From Trichuris trichiura (Eukaryota; Nematoda; Enoplea; Trichinellida; Trichuridae): a stretch of DNA of 64,000 nt. Within the stretch, counting starts at the first letter, position 1. Each line of letters begins with the position of its first letter. Made by a program: the position numbers and the translations under genes. The notes under the pieces are model-generated. The model was not told the origin of the DNA, did not search any database, and worked only from the letters and a program-made list of their open reading frames with translations. Positions 62,374-64,000 of this stretch are shown piece by piece. Location: the NCBI GenBank assembly GCA_037903355.1, contig JBAJFE010000047.1, positions 868,001-932,000 on the forward strand, in the 5' to 3' direction.

Positions 62374-64000
62374 CTTAAAAAAAATAAAAACTCACACAGC
62401 GCCAGCTTTTCTTCCCGCCAAAAAACACACCCATTTTTGGCGTTAACAATAAAGGTTTCGGAAGAGGAACAAAATTGTTCGAATTTTAGGGGCGTCGATA
62501 AGACGGATGCAAATTTTTTAGGGATATCTAACAAGTGGTTTCCCGCCAAGCTTTTGGCAAAAAAAAGTTGCGCGCCTTAGCGGAATGTCGTTAGGGCAGG
62601 AAAGCTGAGCCGGCTGATAGTGTTCCTTGCCTACACGACGAAAGCCGAAAGCGAAGCTTGCGTAATTCGCCGTTCGACCAATTGCAAAATATGGTCAACG
62701 CTGAAATATTAATACAACACCTGCGGCAACTGGTTGGCATCAAATTCGCCCATATAAGGGAAAAATGCTCCATACTAAAGTGTCACCGGGAAAACGTCCG
62801 CTAACTCTTCGTCGGTAATGGAGAAAAGCGAAAAGCGCCAATAAGCCGTGATAATAATCCTCGAAGGGTGATTTGCAATTGTTGAAGAATTAATGGGCGC
62901 CGCGTACAACCAACTGACTTATTTCGGGCCCTGAAAGGAAACTGGCGCCTCGCAACTTAATAGGCAACGTCTTGAATCGTTTTCAATTTGAGGCAAAGCG
63001 ATTATATCTTTTAATGAGCCTATGCAGATTTTTCTAATGGCTTATCTGGTCTAGAGCTCACGAATTCTTAATATATGCAAATTTTTGAATATGAAAACTT
63101 GAAAAGAAAAGTTAGCGAACTGCGACTCCTCGTCTGCAAGCTGGCGAGCCCGTTGTTACGAAAACTAAACTATTGAAATTCGAGTGGTGTATCGGTGAGC
63201 TGAAAAGTTCTCCTATTCGACGGCAGCAGCTTGGATGAACGAATATGAGCGAAGAAAAACGAACTTTTCTTTTAACAAGCCCGCTTGAACGTCGGTCGCG
63301 TCTAACGCGAGCATGACGTCTTTTTGCCTTCGGTGAAACGGATTTACGCCTTTGCGAACGCAAAGAGCGGAGAATGCCCCTATCGCCAAGCTTAAAAGCC
63401 GGTTGCGCTGTGCAATTCATCGACGGCGGACGGAAACGATCGAAACTGCTTAGCAGCTTCAATAAACTTGCCAATCGTTAAGCAGTAGTGTTAAACGCTA
63501 AATCAAGCCTTCGAAATTGCCTAAGCTACGAACAAAGAGGTTGCTGTTCGAAAAAGGCAAACAAATCGGAAAACAACCAAACAACCCAGTAAATCTACGA
63601 TTTTAAAGGATGACGAAAGCCGCTTTCAATGAAGTGAAAGGAAAACAAAATGACGTAGGACCGGATTGGGACCAACTAATCGATCATTCGTTAAGATGAC
63701 CGACATGCTCGGAAGAGCGAACTAAATAATGCGGCAAAAACAAAAAAGTTATTTTCCCTTCAAGTTACTTGGAATAGGGCGAAGCGTTTTAGAGTGAACT
63801 CGTAGTCACAAGTGACTCATGACGCAATGGAACTGGAATCCGAACAAGCAATGGTCAGAGGATGTCGTCATCAATCATCCAAACGAGACTCGTAGCAGAA
63901 CTGCTGCTAGGAAAGCTGCCGGTTCCGCTTTATCTGAAGTGTAGCTGCTGCTGCGTTCATTGATGCCTTGGTGAACGTTCGTGAAGCTAACCTCAACGTC
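62374..64000. other. Upstream of SLC13, no exon recognised
   Basis: The missing first exon or exons of the SLC13 gene should be in or beyond this stretch. No recognisable first transmembrane segment was found. A 120-codon open frame on the minus strand (63112-63474) lacks an ATG and is rich in Arg and Ser, with no known motif. No RNA gene was seen. Confidence 0.35.

Noticed and set aside
63112..63474. Arg/Ser-rich 120-codon minus-strand frame upstream of SLC13
   Set aside because: Lacks an ATG at its start and shows no transmembrane segment, so it is not the missing first exon of the transporter.

Overview
This is metazoan nuclear DNA, most likely from a nematode. Coding exons are interrupted by many very short GT-AG introns (mostly 48-64 nt, often 52-58), next to a few introns of 1-9 kb. 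The genes are animal-specific (Wnt, Pax, an F-BAR/C1/RhoGAP protein of the C. elegans SPV-1 type, a ciliary ARL13 GTPase). The compact introns and the SPV-1-type gene fit an enoplean such as a whipworm, but that is inference; no rRNA or other species marker is present. Gene models were built by hand: splice sites were chosen so that reading phase is kept and family domains stay continuous.

Layout. 1-2390: repeats and a 350-bp pogo/Tigger-type MITE, no gene seen. 2391-19161 (-): one 17-exon gene for a 972-residue F-BAR/C1/RhoGAP protein; its first four exons are far upstream, behind introns of 8.65 and 2.0 kb. 19162-34634: about 15 kb with no supported gene. 34635-37187 (+): a Pax gene with a full paired domain and no homeodomain (5' end not found). 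37188-40897: no gene, but a fold-back repeat and a cluster of small hairpins. 40898-44674 (+): a complete Wnt gene, by eye nearest the Wnt4/cwn-1 class. 45735-46271 (+): an unrecognised ORF with a C-terminal membrane anchor. 46848-47237 (-): ribosomal stalk protein P1. 49256-50306 (-): ARL13-like GTPase. 52537-58123 (-): class I histone deacetylase (HDAC1/2 type), 11 exons. Its third intron holds a 2330-bp Tigger/pogo transposon (54249-56578, antisense to the host gene) and an 83-nt near-perfect hairpin. 60421-62373 (-): SLC13 (INDY/NaDC-type) transporter lacking both terminal exons.

The neighbours do not form a pathway or operon. The most notable features are the mobile-DNA set (one near-intact Tigger element with TA duplication and a PCNA-binding PIP box in a shifted frame, a deletion derivative of the same family at 794-1143, and a second MITE family inside the RhoGAP gene), several divergent developmental or signalling proteins (Wnt with a long insert, Pax without homeodomain, ARL13 without NKxD), and the long fold-back at 39.1-39.4 kb. 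I did not find a convincing new multi-gene system.
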